Below are positions 63,668 to 64,000 of a DNA stretch of 64,000 nucleotides, in pieces. Position numbers and translations under genes: made by a program. The DNA comes from Escarpia spicata (taxonomy: Eukaryota > Annelida > Polychaeta > Sabellida > Siboglinidae), in contig OZ023210.1 in the NCBI GenBank assembly GCA_963995525.1, positions 881,482 to 945,481 of the forward strand, written 5' to 3'. A model generated the notes under the pieces. That model was not told where the DNA came from, ran no database searches, and saw nothing but the letters and a program-made list of their open reading frames with translations. Position 1 is the first letter of the stretch, and every line of letters starts with the position of its first letter.

Positions 63668-63901
63668 TTAGTCCCGCCATTCTCTCTCATCCTCCTCTTC
63701 TATTTCCTCTGTACTGTCACCTTCTTCCTCATTATCATATCTACCGTCACTCTCATGCTCATCGTGTTTGGTGACCGGGTTGAGGCACCGGGTTTCACCA
63801 ACACAGAAGAAGTACGGTGTGCAGGACAATCCTGCAGAATGACAGCTACATGCATGACTGCTGCAAGCTTTCCTTACAGCTTTATAGTCCATGAGCCAAG
63901 C
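63668..63901 (-). CDS. Cysteine-rich last exon of an unidentified gene
   Basis: Minus strand; acceptor 'cttcactatttgcag' just right of 63,901. It encodes 'AWLMDYKAVRKACSSHACSC' and 'HSAGLSCTPYFFCVGETRCL', then an acidic tail 'EEEGDSTEEIEEEDEREWRD' and stop. The C-x4-C-x-C...GL-x-C...C pattern is common at the C-termini of poorly characterised, often transposon-linked invertebrate proteins and resembles half a CXC (tesmin-like) motif. The rest of the gene lies to the right of the window. Function unknown. Confidence 0.6.
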   Translation of the reverse strand, partial: AWLMDYKAVRKACSSHACSCHSAGLSCTPYFFCVGETRCLNPVTKHDEHESDGRYDNEEEGDSTEEIEEEDEREWRD

Positions 63902-64000
63902 CTGCAAATAGTGAAGTTGATTCTCAAATTGAGGGACTAATTCCCACTATGATTTTCAGCTACACCGATATCTGAGGTGTCCGAAAATGGGTGATGGACA

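Overview
This is eukaryotic genomic DNA, most likely from a marine invertebrate (lophotrochozoan- or deuterostome-like; the sequence does not let me name the phylum). Genes have short exons, GT/AG introns and no operons. Non-LTR and LTR retroelements, a tRNA-headed SINE, fold-back elements and many minisatellites fill the introns and intergenic DNA. More than a third of the window is tandem repeat.

Layout. 1-12,020 (+): the 3' end of PRKDC (DNA-PKcs), five exons covering the PI3K-like kinase catalytic and activation loops through the FATC tail and stop. 12,021-14,632: SINE and a 43-bp minisatellite. 14,633-20,151 (-): a young, almost intact Ty3/Gypsy-type LTR retrotransposon with one frameshift at the start of the integrase core. 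20,152-23,332: repeat-rich intergenic DNA. 23,333-35,634: a 12.3-kb satellite of 111-118-bp monomers with 1,601- and 1,942-bp higher-order periods. 35,635-46,530: LINE fragments, a MULE/FLYWCH-like transposase relic, a possible chitin-binding exon (-), a 52-bp minisatellite, an inverted duplication and a second copy of the same LINE. 47,129-61,273 (+): a complete 13-exon gene for a 559-residue leucine-rich-repeat protein with two C-terminal EF-hands, LRRC74A-like. All its junction phases agree. 61,560-64,000: a full-length SINE, diverged repeats and a minus-strand cysteine-rich last exon of an unidentified gene.

The most unusual pattern is that many minisatellites abut or overlap exon boundaries and contain copies of exon edge, splice site or stop codon: the PRKDC splice acceptor at 1,764, donor at 1,952, donors at 8,822 and 10,668, the PRKDC stop codon, the LRRC74A-like exon 6 donor at 53,791, and its stop codon. 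A second notable feature is a (CT)107 tract in intron 3 and a (GA)102 tract in intron 10 of the LRRC74A-like gene. In the pre-mRNA they are perfectly complementary and could loop out exons 4-10. No prokaryotic-type system, CRISPR array or viral genome is present.
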